From Mycolicibacterium porcinum (lineage in GTDB: Bacteria; Actinomycetota; Actinomycetes; Mycobacteriales; Mycobacteriaceae): a DNA stretch of 64,000 nucleotides. The notes under the pieces were generated by a model that was not told where the DNA came from, ran no database searches, and saw only the letters and a list, made by a program, of their open reading frames with translations. Numbering within the stretch: position 1 is the stretch's first letter; each line of letters opens with the position of its first letter. The stretch is taken from NCBI GenBank assembly GCA_001942045.1, contig MSTD01000023.1, positions 692-64,691 of the forward strand. Reading direction: 5' to 3'. A program made the position numbers and the translations under genes. This document shows positions 35,197-43,667 of this stretch, one piece after another.

Positions 35197-36027
35197 ATGA
35201 ACGATCTCCTCTTGAAGGGTTCGAATGTCGCCGTCGTCTTCTTCGTGGTGTCCAGCACTCTGGCCGTCGGTCTGGGATTGACCGTCGGCCAGATTCTGGC
35301 CCCACTCAAGAACGTTCGCCTGGTGGCACTGTCGCTCGCGGCCAACTTCGTGCTGGCGCCGTTGGCCGCATTCGGACTCTGGAAGGTGTTCGATCTGGAT
35401 GAGCCGCTCGGGATCGGACTGCTGCTGTGCGGGCTGGCGGCCGGCGCGCCGTTCCTGATCAAGCTCGCCGAGTTCGCGAAGGCCGACATGGCCTTCGCGG
35501 TGGGCCTGATGGTGTTGTTGATGGTGGTCACGGTCGGCTATGTGCCGCTGGTGCTGCCGATCTTCGTGGCGGGCACCGCGGTCAACCCCGCCCAGATCGC
35601 GGTGTCTCTGGTGGTGCTGATGCTCATCCCGCTGGCCGCGGGCCTGCTGCTGCGGGCTCGTGGTCCCGGTGTGGCCGACCGCATCCGCCCGGTGATCGGC
35701 AAGGTGTCCACCGTGAGCATGATCCTGGTGATCGTGTTCACGATCGCTGCCCATTTCAACAGTGTGCTATCGGTTTTCGGCACGTTCGGCATTCTGGCGG
35801 CCATCGTGTACACGGTGATCTGCGCCGGGATCGGTTGGCTCATGGGCGGTTCCGGGACGCGGCAGGTGCTGGCGCTGGGAACCGCTCAGCGCAATGCCGC
35901 GGCGGCATTCGTGGTCGCCGGGCAGAACTTCGACGACGCGAAGGTGGTCGTGATGATCACTGTGGTGCTGATCGTCGAGTTTCTGATGCTGTTGCCGTTC
36001 TCGCGGCGGCTCGCGCGCTCTCGCTGA
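35197..36027 (+). CDS. Bile-acid:sodium symporter-family (BASS-like) transporter
   Basis: A 276-residue membrane protein with about nine to ten helices. The start at 35197 (MNDLLLKGSN) has AGGAG six bases before it; an in-frame ATG at 35182 overlaps the preceding gene. KNVRLVALSLAANFVLAPL and the late motif GTAQRNAAAAFVVAGQNF are typical of BASS/ACR3-superfamily carriers. It lies 11 bp after the 335-residue gene and completes the DyP operon, so it may move an organic anion that the operon enzymes act on. Confidence 0.82.
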   Translation: MNDLLLKGSNVAVVFFVVSSTLAVGLGLTVGQILAPLKNVRLVALSLAANFVLAPLAAFGLWKVFDLDEPLGIGLLLCGLAAGAPFLIKLAEFAKADMAFAVGLMVLLMVVTVGYVPLVLPIFVAGTAVNPAQIAVSLVVLMLIPLAAGLLLRARGPGVADRIRPVIGKVSTVSMILVIVFTIAAHFNSVLSVFGTFGILAAIVYTVICAGIGWLMGGSGTRQVLALGTAQRNAAAAFVVAGQNFDDAKVVVMITVVLIVEFLMLLPFSRRLARSR

Positions 36028-36051
36028 GCAGCCCGAGCCGCGTCGCGCGCA

Positions 36052-37545
36052 CTATCGCGGGGCGAACCCGTAGGTATCCCACCCGGCAATCACCCGCGCC
36101 TGCAATTCGTCTGGGTAGGCATTGCCGAAACTCGCGGTGATTCCGGTTGTCTCCCCGGCCAACTGGCTGCGCTGCAGACAGCTGATGACGGCTTTTCCTC
36201 CGCGTCCCGCCGCCCGATCCTCCGCAGTGAGGTACGGGACGAGAGGGATCCCCGGTTCGTCGTCGAAGCGGAACAGTCCGGTGGCTGGGTGACTGCGGGT
36301 GGCCAGCGCCCAGACCACCTGGCCGATATCGGTGACATCGATGTCGTTGGCCACCAGCAGCACCTTGGGCACCAACCAACCGACATGCGACCCGAACAGG
36401 GTGTGCGCGATGGCGTTCACCAGTTCCTGCTCGGTCGTGGGTTGGCGGCGCAACTGCTCCAGGTCCACCGATACGACCAGCCAACACGTCGCCGCTTCGT
36501 AACTGCACCAGGCCATGTCGACGGGAAGCCCGGTGGAGCGCAACAGGTCCAGCGCCGACGCCGAGATCATGGTGCCCCAAATAGTGTGGTTCTCTTCGGG
36601 CGGAAGACCGGCTACACAGAACGGCAGGATCGGATCGTCCCGGTGGGTGACCGCCTCGACGTGAAAGACCGGCTGCGGCTTCGGATCTTCGAACTGGTAT
36701 CCGTGGTACTCCCCCATCGGGCCTTCCGGAGCGGTCTCGTCGGGGCTGATGTGGCCTTCGAGAACGATCTCGGCGTTGGCCGGCACCAGCAGGTCGTTGG
36801 TCTGGGCGCGAACCACTTCCACCGGACTTCCGGCCAGCGCCCCGACATAGCCGTCCTCGTTCACCAAGGCCGGCAGAGGCATGCCGGCGGCGAGTATTGC
36901 CGCCGGCGGGGCGCCGAGGACGAACGCCCACGGTGTGGGTTCGCCTCGGTCCCGCCACATCTGGTGGATCATGCCCAGGTGTTGCTGCGGCATCGCCGGG
37001 CCGACCAGCGACGTGCGGTCCCGCAGCATGGCGCGGGAGATCGACCAGCTGGTCCAAGTGCCGTCCGGAGTCCGCACCACGTGGAAACCGTAGGTGCCCA
37101 GGTAGCGTCCACCGTCCTGCTGGTGAAGCAGCGGCACCGGGAACCGTTCCAGGTCGACGTCACGACCGAGCGTGACGTTCTGCTGGACCGGTCCGGATTC
37201 GACGATCCGCGGCGGCTCGGGGCGCGCGTGCATCGCAGCGATGAGATGCTCCAGCAGCTCCCGCGGAGTCGTCTGACGGGGCAGCCCCATGTGCTCGGCG
37301 ATCCGACCGTACGTACCGTCCGGGATCGAGGAGAGCCCGGCCGGGGCTCCGAGCAACCGGAAACCCTGATCTGTCCGAGACAGCCTCTCGAACAGCGGTG
37401 CGGGACTGCGGGTGTCATACACCCGGCGGGCCACGGCGGCGGCCTCCAGGTGTGGATCGACCTCGCGGTCGATCCGCACCGCATCCCCCTCTTCGAGGAG
37501 ATTCGTCACGAAGTCCCGGAAGTTCAGCGCGCTGCCGTGCTGCAT
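36052..37545 (-). CDS. ubiD: UbiD-family decarboxylase
   Basis: A 497-residue prenylated-FMN-dependent (de)carboxylase. Conserved elements are an N-terminal FRDFVTNLLEEGDAVRIDREVDP, DLERFPVPLLHQQDGGRYLGT, the cofactor-binding SISRAMLRDR, and the catalytic glutamate region PEGPMGEYHGY, with upstream Glu/Arg residues in the usual order. The flavin prenyltransferase UbiX gene overlaps its start by 22 bp upstream, so the enzyme and its cofactor maker are co-made. Ubiquinone is not made by mycobacteria, so the substrate is probably an aromatic or unsaturated acid. A MarR gene is divergent. The symbol marks the family only. Confidence 0.88.
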   Translation of the reverse strand: MQHGSALNFRDFVTNLLEEGDAVRIDREVDPHLEAAAVARRVYDTRSPAPLFERLSRTDQGFRLLGAPAGLSSIPDGTYGRIAEHMGLPRQTTPRELLEHLIAAMHARPEPPRIVESGPVQQNVTLGRDVDLERFPVPLLHQQDGGRYLGTYGFHVVRTPDGTWTSWSISRAMLRDRTSLVGPAMPQQHLGMIHQMWRDRGEPTPWAFVLGAPPAAILAAGMPLPALVNEDGYVGALAGSPVEVVRAQTNDLLVPANAEIVLEGHISPDETAPEGPMGEYHGYQFEDPKPQPVFHVEAVTHRDDPILPFCVAGLPPEENHTIWGTMISASALDLLRSTGLPVDMAWCSYEAATCWLVVSVDLEQLRRQPTTEQELVNAIAHTLFGSHVGWLVPKVLLVANDIDVTDIGQVVWALATRSHPATGLFRFDDEPGIPLVPYLTAEDRAAGRGGKAVISCLQRSQLAGETTGITASFGNAYPDELQARVIAGWDTYGFAPR

Positions 37546-38150
37546 AGTGTCTCCCCGTTCGGTAGCCGTTCGATCGTGGTTACGCCGGACCGTGACATCC
37601 CGGTCCAGCGCTGCGCGGTGGGCAGATCCAGGCCGAACTGGTCAAGGATGCGCGCCACCATGTGCTCGACGAGGCCGTCGACGCCCTGCGGCTGGTTGTA
37701 GAACGTCAGCACCGGCGGCACGACGACAGCACCCATGCGCGTCAACTCGAGCATGTTCTCCAAATGCACTGCTGAGAGCGGGGTTTCGCGGGCGACCAGA
37801 ACGAGCTTCCGACGTTCTTTGAGGGCGACGTCGCCGGCCCGGGCGATCAGCCCGTCGCCGTAGCCGATACGCAGCGCCGCCAAGGTCTTCATGCTGCACG
37901 GAACGATCGCCATGCCGTCGACGCGATACGACCCGCTGGCAATGGCGGCACCCTGTTCGTCAGGGTGATACGACGTGGTCGCCAGCGCCTCGACCTGCCG
38001 TACCGTCAGTCCGGTCTCCTGCTTCAACGTGGCCCGCGCCCATCGACTGACCACGAGATGTGTCTCGATGTGCATTTCGCCCAGCGCCTCCAGTAGGCGC
38101 ACACCTATGGGCGCCCCCGTCGCGCCGGTCATCGCAACCACCAGTTTCAC
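37524..38150 (-). CDS. ubiX: UbiX/Pad1 flavin prenyltransferase
   Basis: A 208-residue flavoprotein that joins a dimethylallyl group to FMN, giving prenylated FMN for UbiD enzymes. MTGATGAPIGVRLLEAL is the FMN-binding N-terminal loop. The central VPCSMKTLAALRIGYGDGLIARAGDVALKERRKLVLVARETP segment and the C-terminal MGAVVVPPVLTFYNQPQGV are hallmark UbiX/Pad1 motifs. Its 3' end overlaps ubiD. The start is 92 bp from the divergent MarR gene and that gap holds an inverted repeat. Confidence 0.92.
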   Translation of the reverse strand: MKLVVAMTGATGAPIGVRLLEALGEMHIETHLVVSRWARATLKQETGLTVRQVEALATTSYHPDEQGAAIASGSYRVDGMAIVPCSMKTLAALRIGYGDGLIARAGDVALKERRKLVLVARETPLSAVHLENMLELTRMGAVVVPPVLTFYNQPQGVDGLVEHMVARILDQFGLDLPTAQRWTGMSRSGVTTIERLPNGETLCSTAAR

Positions 38151-38172
38151 TTCACACCTCGCCAGATAGGAC

Positions 38173-38213
38173 GTACACGTCGCAATCGATATCGAGTATA
38201 TTAGGACGTGTAC
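38173..38213. promoter_or_regulatory. Probable MarR operator, 9-bp inverted repeat
   Basis: gtacacgtc (38173-38181) and gacgtgtac (38205-38213) are exact inverted copies with 23 bp between. The repeated core TAGGACGT also precedes each arm. The element lies in the divergent region between ubiX and the MarR gene. Confidence 0.5.
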
Positions 38214-38242
38214 GGAATATTTTCAAAACGGGGCGGTAGAAG

Positions 38243-38683
38243 ATGAACTCGACCAGTCCGGCCATCAGCGCCGCGCTCAGCGGAGTCGGCCCGCTGATCC
38301 GCCGGCTCGGACAGGCGCACACCCAGCTGTGGCACGAACGAATCGGGCCCGAGATAACCGGACCGCAATTCACCGTCCTGGCCCTGCTGACCCAGCACGG
38401 CCCCCTCGATCAGGGCACCCTTGGCGCGTATGCCCATCTCGACAAGTCAACTGCCGCACCGCTGATCGAGCGGCTACGTCAGCGCGGGTTGGTCGCCTTG
38501 GAGCAGGATCCCGCGGATCGACGCCGCAAGATGATTAGCGTCACGCCCGAGGGCCGTTCACTGGCAGGCAACGTCGCCAACGATGTCACCCAGGTCGGGG
38601 AACAACTGCTGGACCGGCTCACGCCCACCGAACGCGCGAAGTTCGTCACCCTCGCCCGGAAACTGCTAGCCGACGAGCCGTAG
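38243..38683 (+). CDS. MarR-family transcriptional regulator
   Basis: A 146-residue winged-helix protein. The DNA-reading helix is in LGAYAHLDKSTAAPLIERLRQRGLV and the wing in QDPADRRRKMISVTPEGRS, the MarR signature. It is divergent from ubiX-ubiD, so it likely represses them until an aromatic acid binds, as with other phenolic-acid decarboxylase systems. The inverted repeat at 38173-38213 is the probable binding site. Confidence 0.88.
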   Translation: MNSTSPAISAALSGVGPLIRRLGQAHTQLWHERIGPEITGPQFTVLALLTQHGPLDQGTLGAYAHLDKSTAAPLIERLRQRGLVALEQDPADRRRKMISVTPEGRSLAGNVANDVTQVGEQLLDRLTPTERAKFVTLARKLLADEP

Positions 38684-38703
38684 CCCCGACCCTCGCGCGT
38701 TCG

Positions 38704-41022
38704 TCACCGTCGGGCATTCTCGGCGAGCAACCCGAGCTTGTCGGCCTCGGCCACCGCGGCGGCGCGCGAGGAGACGCCGAGTTTCCGGTAGATCGACTTG
38801 GCTTGGCTCTTCACGGTTTCCCGGCCGATGACGAGCTCATCGGCGATGCGCTGCAGCGACAGGTGCGTGGCCAGATGAGGCAGCAGCCGCAGCTCGGCCG
38901 CCGTCAGCGACGGTCGAGCACCCCGGGCGGCGCGGGCGGACGACAAGGCCCGGAGACGGTCCAGCCACCGACCGATCCCGACGGCCTCGGGCTCACGCCG
39001 ATGGGCGCGTTGCGCCTCGCCCAGGTGACGGTCGCACAGTGCGGTGTCGTCGAAATCGACGGCGGCCGCTGCGACCAGCACATGGGCCATCAGGGCGGTC
39101 CGGGCGGACAGATCGCCCAGCCGCTCGAGGAGCCGCTCGGTCGCTCGGACCGCCGAACGCGCTCCGGCCACGTCACCGCGGCGGGCCCGGACCAACGCGT
39201 CGACCGCGTAGACCACCACCATCGGGACCATGTCGGACAAGTCGCGGGAGTCGACGATCGAGCGCGCGGCGTTGGTGTGTGCCACGGCTGCCGGCAGGTC
39301 GCCGTCACCGAGATCCAATGCGGCCAGATGTGCCAGTGCCGCGGCCTGGAATCCCGGGAGGTCGTCGAGCACCGGTAACGCCGATTCCAGGGTGGCCCGC
39401 GCCTGTTCGGGCTCGCCGAGCATGGACAGCGCCGTCCCTTTCATCGTGGTCGCGGCACCCCACCACGGGTTGACCAGGTGATCGCCTGCACCACAGACGG
39501 TTTCGGCATGACGGATCACCTCGCTCACTCCCCCGACCCCGACCAACGACCCGACCAGCGCCGCGGCCACCTCGACCGACGGTGTGCCATCGGCCAGCGG
39601 TTGGCCGGAATCGGCTGCGCTCGCGGTCAGCAACGATCGCTGGATCAACTCGGCGTCGCCGGTCATCACCCCCAGCCAAGCTCGCGCGATCGCGGCGTCG
39701 GGGTAATCGCTGAAGGTCTGCTCGTCGATCAGGCTGAGTCGCCGGGCCAGAACGCCGGCCCGGCCGTCGAAACCCAACCGGACGGCGTCGATACCCACCA
39801 GTGCGGCGGCCTGGGCCCGGTCGTCGGCGGCCAGCGCCTGGGCCAGCGCACCGTCGATGTCGCCGGCATCGGCCAGCCGATCGGCGGCACGCGCCGCCAA
39901 TTCGCGAAAGCGTTCCGGGTCCCGGTCGCGTAGACGCGCGCGCAGCAGGTCACCGAACAGCTGGTGATACCGGAACCAGAGGCCTTGGGTGTCAAGGGAA
40001 ACCAGAAACATGTTGCCCGAGTGGATGATCGCGTCGAGCATCGCGGCCGAATCGTTCCGGCCCAGCAGCGCGTCGAGTTCGTCGGCGCAAAAGCGGTCCA
40101 GGATGGCCGATTCCGTCAGGAACGTCGCGGTGTCGGGTTCGAGCTGGCTGAGCACTTCCTCCACCAGATAGTCGGCCACCAGCCGGTGCCTGCCGGTCAC
40201 CGCCTCGGCAGGGGCGCCGTCGCGCAGCGCCAACGCCGCCATCACCACACCAGCCGCCCAGCCTTCGCATTTGTCGAGAACCCGTGCGATCGTGGCCTTG
40301 TCCATCCCGGCGCCGAGCGCCGCGAAGGCGGCCGCTCCCTCGGATCCGGACAACTTCAGCTCCGGAATTCCGATCTCGACGACATAGCCCTGCAATCGGC
40401 GCCGAGCCAATTCGAGTGCCGGAATCTGTCGGCCGACGAGCACCAGCGTCGTCGAATTCGGGGCCAGGTCCACGACCGCGCGCAGAGTGTCGACGGCTGC
40501 GCTCGCCGTCACAGCGTGGACGTCGTCGAGGACCAGCACCACGGGCCCGCAACTTTCGAGCGCCTGGACGAACGCGGACACCAGTTGGCTTTCGGCGCGG
40601 CCCGCCCCCTGCAGGTACTGCAGCACCGCCGGGTCGATGGGCCGCGACTGGTTCAGTGCCGTGGCCAGATGCAGCAGCAGGTGGGCGGGGTCGTTGTCGA
40701 GGTTGTCGAGCCGGGCCCAGGCGAACGGACGCTCGTCGATGTCGTCCCACTGCGCCACCGCGGTGGTCTTGCCGTATCCGGCGGGCGCGGCCACGATCAC
40801 CAGACCGCTGCGATCCTGCAGGACATCGGTGATCCCCGGACGCGGAACGCCGGCGCGTGCGGTTGCCGGCCGCCCGACGGTCGCCACCGGAATGTGCGCC
40901 GGCCAGGATCCTGCTCCCACCTGGGCATCGTAGGCCAGGTGTGATCGGTCAAGCCCGGACGCGGTGCCGGTTACGCAGGACCGGCGAGTACGGGGTCGGG
41001 TCGATGTCGGGACGCCGTTCAT
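38704..41022 (-). CDS. MalT-type LuxR-family ATP-dependent regulator
   Basis: A 772-residue STAND-class regulator. The Walker A motif APAGYGKTT lies near residue 83, Walker B in VVLVLDDVHA near 165, followed by a winged-helix and a long TPR-like helical array (about 380-690), ending in a LuxR-type helix-turn-helix (LTAAELRLLPHLATHLSLQRIADEL...VKSQAKSIYRKLGV). Ligand binding to the TPR region would release an ATP-bound active form. The start is uncertain: ATG 41022 lies inside the upstream oxidase gene, whose stop is at 40949; a GTG at 40920 (QVGAGSW) is an alternative. The target may be the adjoining oxidase-transporter pair. Confidence 0.82.
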   Translation of the reverse strand: MNGVPTSTRPRTRRSCVTGTASGLDRSHLAYDAQVGAGSWPAHIPVATVGRPATARAGVPRPGITDVLQDRSGLVIVAAPAGYGKTTAVAQWDDIDERPFAWARLDNLDNDPAHLLLHLATALNQSRPIDPAVLQYLQGAGRAESQLVSAFVQALESCGPVVLVLDDVHAVTASAAVDTLRAVVDLAPNSTTLVLVGRQIPALELARRRLQGYVVEIGIPELKLSGSEGAAAFAALGAGMDKATIARVLDKCEGWAAGVVMAALALRDGAPAEAVTGRHRLVADYLVEEVLSQLEPDTATFLTESAILDRFCADELDALLGRNDSAAMLDAIIHSGNMFLVSLDTQGLWFRYHQLFGDLLRARLRDRDPERFRELAARAADRLADAGDIDGALAQALAADDRAQAAALVGIDAVRLGFDGRAGVLARRLSLIDEQTFSDYPDAAIARAWLGVMTGDAELIQRSLLTASAADSGQPLADGTPSVEVAAALVGSLVGVGGVSEVIRHAETVCGAGDHLVNPWWGAATTMKGTALSMLGEPEQARATLESALPVLDDLPGFQAAALAHLAALDLGDGDLPAAVAHTNAARSIVDSRDLSDMVPMVVVYAVDALVRARRGDVAGARSAVRATERLLERLGDLSARTALMAHVLVAAAAVDFDDTALCDRHLGEAQRAHRREPEAVGIGRWLDRLRALSSARAARGARPSLTAAELRLLPHLATHLSLQRIADELVIGRETVKSQAKSIYRKLGVSSRAAAVAEADKLGLLAENARR

Positions 41023-42220
41023 CGATCAGATCGGCCAGCATGCGGGCGGACCCGCAGGCCATCGTCCAGCCGACGTGGCCGTGTCCGGTGTTGTAGTAGA
41101 GGTTGTCGTGCCGCGCCAACCCGATCAGCGGAGGGCCGTCCGGCGTCATCGGCCGCAGTCCGGTCCGGTATCGCGCGGTGTCCCAATCGATGGCCCCCGG
41201 GAACAGCACGTCGCCCGCCTCGATGATGTCGGCGTAATCGGCCGGTGTGCTGCTGCGGTCGTATCCGACGAACTCGGCGGTGGCCGACATCCTCAGCTCT
41301 CCCCCGAATCTCGACCACGCCACCAGCGACCGCTCGTCGATGCCGCCGATGTGCGGTGCCCGGTCAGGGTCTTTGATCGTCGCGGTGAGGGTGTAGCCCT
41401 TCGCCGGGTACACCGGGATTCGTTGCCCCATGGTCCGGGCCAGCAGCGGGCTGGTCGGTCCGGCGGCTACGACGACGGCGTCCGCTCGAATTTCTCTGTC
41501 AGAACTGATGATTCGGGTCACCGACGAGCCGTCGGTGACGAGCCTGTCCACCGAGGTGCCGAGGTTGAACGTCACGCCAAGGCGGCGGCACACCTCTGCC
41601 AGGCCGGCAGCGAATCGGTGCGGGTCGCCGGTCCCGTCGGAGGTGTCGTGGATCGCCCCGGCGAACCGGGTACGGCTGTTGCCCAGGGCCGGCTCGAGCG
41701 CGGTCACCTGATCGAAGCTCAGCACTTGCTGGCGGCGGCCATGCTCCTGCAGGATTTGGGACTGCTGTTCGGCGGCACGGAGATCCGCATCCGTGTGGTG
41801 GAGGTACAGCACGCCGGAATGGGTCTGCCAGTACTGCAACCCTTCGCGCACCGCGAGTTCGTCCATCAGCTGCTGGCTGTAGCGCGCCAACCGCAGTTTG
41901 GCCAGCGTGTTGGTGTGTGAGCGCGACGGCGTGCACTCGCGCAGGAAGCGCAATCCCCAGCGGATCAGGTCGGCGTCGGCCCGCGGCCGGACCCGGATCG
42001 AAGTTGCCTCGCCGAGCAGAGATTTCACCAACATCGCCGGGGCTGTCGGTGATGCCCAGGCATATGAGTGGCCCGGTGCGACCAGGCCGGCGGTGCTGGC
42101 GCTGGTGTCCGAGGCGACGTCCCCGCGGCGGTCGTAGACGTGAACCTCGTGCCCGCGTTCAGCCAGGGCGTGGGCGGTGGCGACGCCGACGATACCGGCG
42201 CCGATGACGGCGATCTTCAC
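40949..42220 (-). CDS. DadA-like FAD-dependent D-amino-acid dehydrogenase/oxidase
   Basis: A 423-residue flavoprotein of the DAO/DadA group that oxidises an amine or D-amino acid to the imino acid. The FAD-binding loop is IAVIGAGIVGVATAHALAERG at the N-terminus; the C-terminal motif GLRPMTPDGPPLIG and NTGHGHVGWTMACGSA are the second FAD-contact region. The GTG start at 42220 overlaps the transporter stop (GTGA), so transporter and enzyme are coupled. Together with the CdaR-type regulator they form a catabolic unit. Substrate is not identifiable; D-amino acid, hydroxyproline or an N-methyl amine are all possible. Confidence 0.85.
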   Translation of the reverse strand: MKIAVIGAGIVGVATAHALAERGHEVHVYDRRGDVASDTSASTAGLVAPGHSYAWASPTAPAMLVKSLLGEATSIRVRPRADADLIRWGLRFLRECTPSRSHTNTLAKLRLARYSQQLMDELAVREGLQYWQTHSGVLYLHHTDADLRAAEQQSQILQEHGRRQQVLSFDQVTALEPALGNSRTRFAGAIHDTSDGTGDPHRFAAGLAEVCRRLGVTFNLGTSVDRLVTDGSSVTRIISSDREIRADAVVVAAGPTSPLLARTMGQRIPVYPAKGYTLTATIKDPDRAPHIGGIDERSLVAWSRFGGELRMSATAEFVGYDRSSTPADYADIIEAGDVLFPGAIDWDTARYRTGLRPMTPDGPPLIGLARHDNLYYNTGHGHVGWTMACGSARMLADLIDERRPDIDPTPYSPVLRNRHRVRA

Positions 42221-43569
42221 AACGCCACCTCTGCCCGCGGCGCGGCCGGAACCGACACGGCACTGGACTCGGTGAGCAGCATGCCGTTTGTCTCCGGCGC
42301 CAGCAGCAGGGTGATCAACCAGCCCAGCGCGGCCACGATGGCGCCGACGAGCATCGTCAACTGCACCGAATGCGCGAGCAGCAGCGGTGCGCCGTACACA
42401 CCGATCGCCGCACCGACCCGGCTTGCGCCGGTGGCGAATCCGTTGGCTGTGGCACGGACCCCGGTCGGAAACAGCTCGGAGGGGTAGATCGCCTCGAGGC
42501 ACTGGCCCGAGTACATCGCGAGGCCGAACACCGCGAACAGGAGCAGTACCAACCACATCGGCGGGTGCGCGAGGACGGCGAGGCCGAGCAGTGGCAGCGC
42601 GGAGATCCCGAAGCTCCACAACAGCAGCTTGCGTCGGCCCCGGTTGATCCACAGCGCACCTGACAGGGAGCCGACGACGTAGAACAGCTGGATCACGACG
42701 GCACCCAGGTATGCGGTGTTGCCCTCGGCCAGCCCGAATTGCTTGAGGATCGCCGGCTCGTATGTGGCGATCGCGTAGATCGGCACCAACTGGCACGCCC
42801 AGAACAGGGCGACGAACAGGGTGCGTTTGCGGTACTCCGGCCGGAAGATCGTCAGGTAACCCGTCGGACTGCCTTGGGGCTCTTCGATATCGGCCAGGGT
42901 GGCGTCGGGCCCGAGCATCTGCTTGAGCACGGATTCGGCCTCGTCGTGACGCCCCTGGCTCAGCAGCCAGCGCGGCGATTCCGGCGTTCCCAGCCGCATC
43001 GTCAGAATGAGCACGGCAGGGATCGCGCTGCTGGCCAACATCCACCGCCAGGCCTCGGGGCCGAGTTCGAGCATGAAGTATCCGACGGTGTAGGCGACCG
43101 CGGCACCGACCGAGAACATGGTGACCAGAACGACCAGCAGCGGTCCGCGGGATTTCTGTGGTGCGAACTCGGACGCGATCGTGCCCGCGATGGCGAGATC
43201 CGCGCCGACTGCGACGCCCATGAGGGTGCGCAGCACGATGAGCTGCCACGGCTCGTTCGCAAAGAACTGCAGCGCGGAGAGCACGACGAAGCAGGCCAGA
43301 TCGGCGATGTAGACCTTCTGTCTGCCGAACTTGTCAGTCACCGCGCCGAAGATCAGGCCGCCGAAGAACATGCCGACCAACGATGAGGCGCCGAGGAGGC
43401 CGGCGGCCACCGGGGTCAGCGCGAAGTGGGCGGTGAGCAGCGGAAGTGCGACACCGATGATGCTGAGGATGTACCCGTCACAGAACTCGCCACCACCCGC
43501 GTACAGGGTGATCAGCCACTGGGTTCGCGACGCCTTCGTGTGTTCGAGCGAAGCTGTGGATGTCGTCAT
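42217..43569 (-). CDS. MFS transporter (SP/AAHS-like)
   Basis: A 450-residue major-facilitator protein with twelve helices. The N-terminal GGGEFCDGYILSIIGVALPLL and the loop 2-3 motif GAVTDKFGRQKVY are the usual MFS signatures, and GRRKLLLW follows the central loop. The sequence type is close to metabolite:H+ symporters for sugars or aromatic/organic acids. Its stop overlaps the start of the DadA-like gene. It is divergent from the CdaR regulator gene, 98 bp away. Confidence 0.87.
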   Translation of the reverse strand: MTTSTASLEHTKASRTQWLITLYAGGGEFCDGYILSIIGVALPLLTAHFALTPVAAGLLGASSLVGMFFGGLIFGAVTDKFGRQKVYIADLACFVVLSALQFFANEPWQLIVLRTLMGVAVGADLAIAGTIASEFAPQKSRGPLLVVLVTMFSVGAAVAYTVGYFMLELGPEAWRWMLASSAIPAVLILTMRLGTPESPRWLLSQGRHDEAESVLKQMLGPDATLADIEEPQGSPTGYLTIFRPEYRKRTLFVALFWACQLVPIYAIATYEPAILKQFGLAEGNTAYLGAVVIQLFYVVGSLSGALWINRGRRKLLLWSFGISALPLLGLAVLAHPPMWLVLLLFAVFGLAMYSGQCLEAIYPSELFPTGVRATANGFATGASRVGAAIGVYGAPLLLAHSVQLTMLVGAIVAALGWLITLLLAPETNGMLLTESSAVSVPAAPRAEVAL

Positions 43570-43667
43570 GCGGCACGACGATAGTAACGGATGTGGCGCG
43601 GGTCACTGTATCTATTACACTTTTCTGGGCGCAGTTTTCCGATTGAAAATGTACGGAAAGTCCAAAG

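Noticed and set aside
42217..43249. Reverse frame upstream of the DadA-like GTG that would extend it to 766 residues
   Set aside because: The extension lies entirely over the transporter gene in another frame; the GTG at 42220 overlaps the transporter stop and gives the normal FAD-binding N-terminus.
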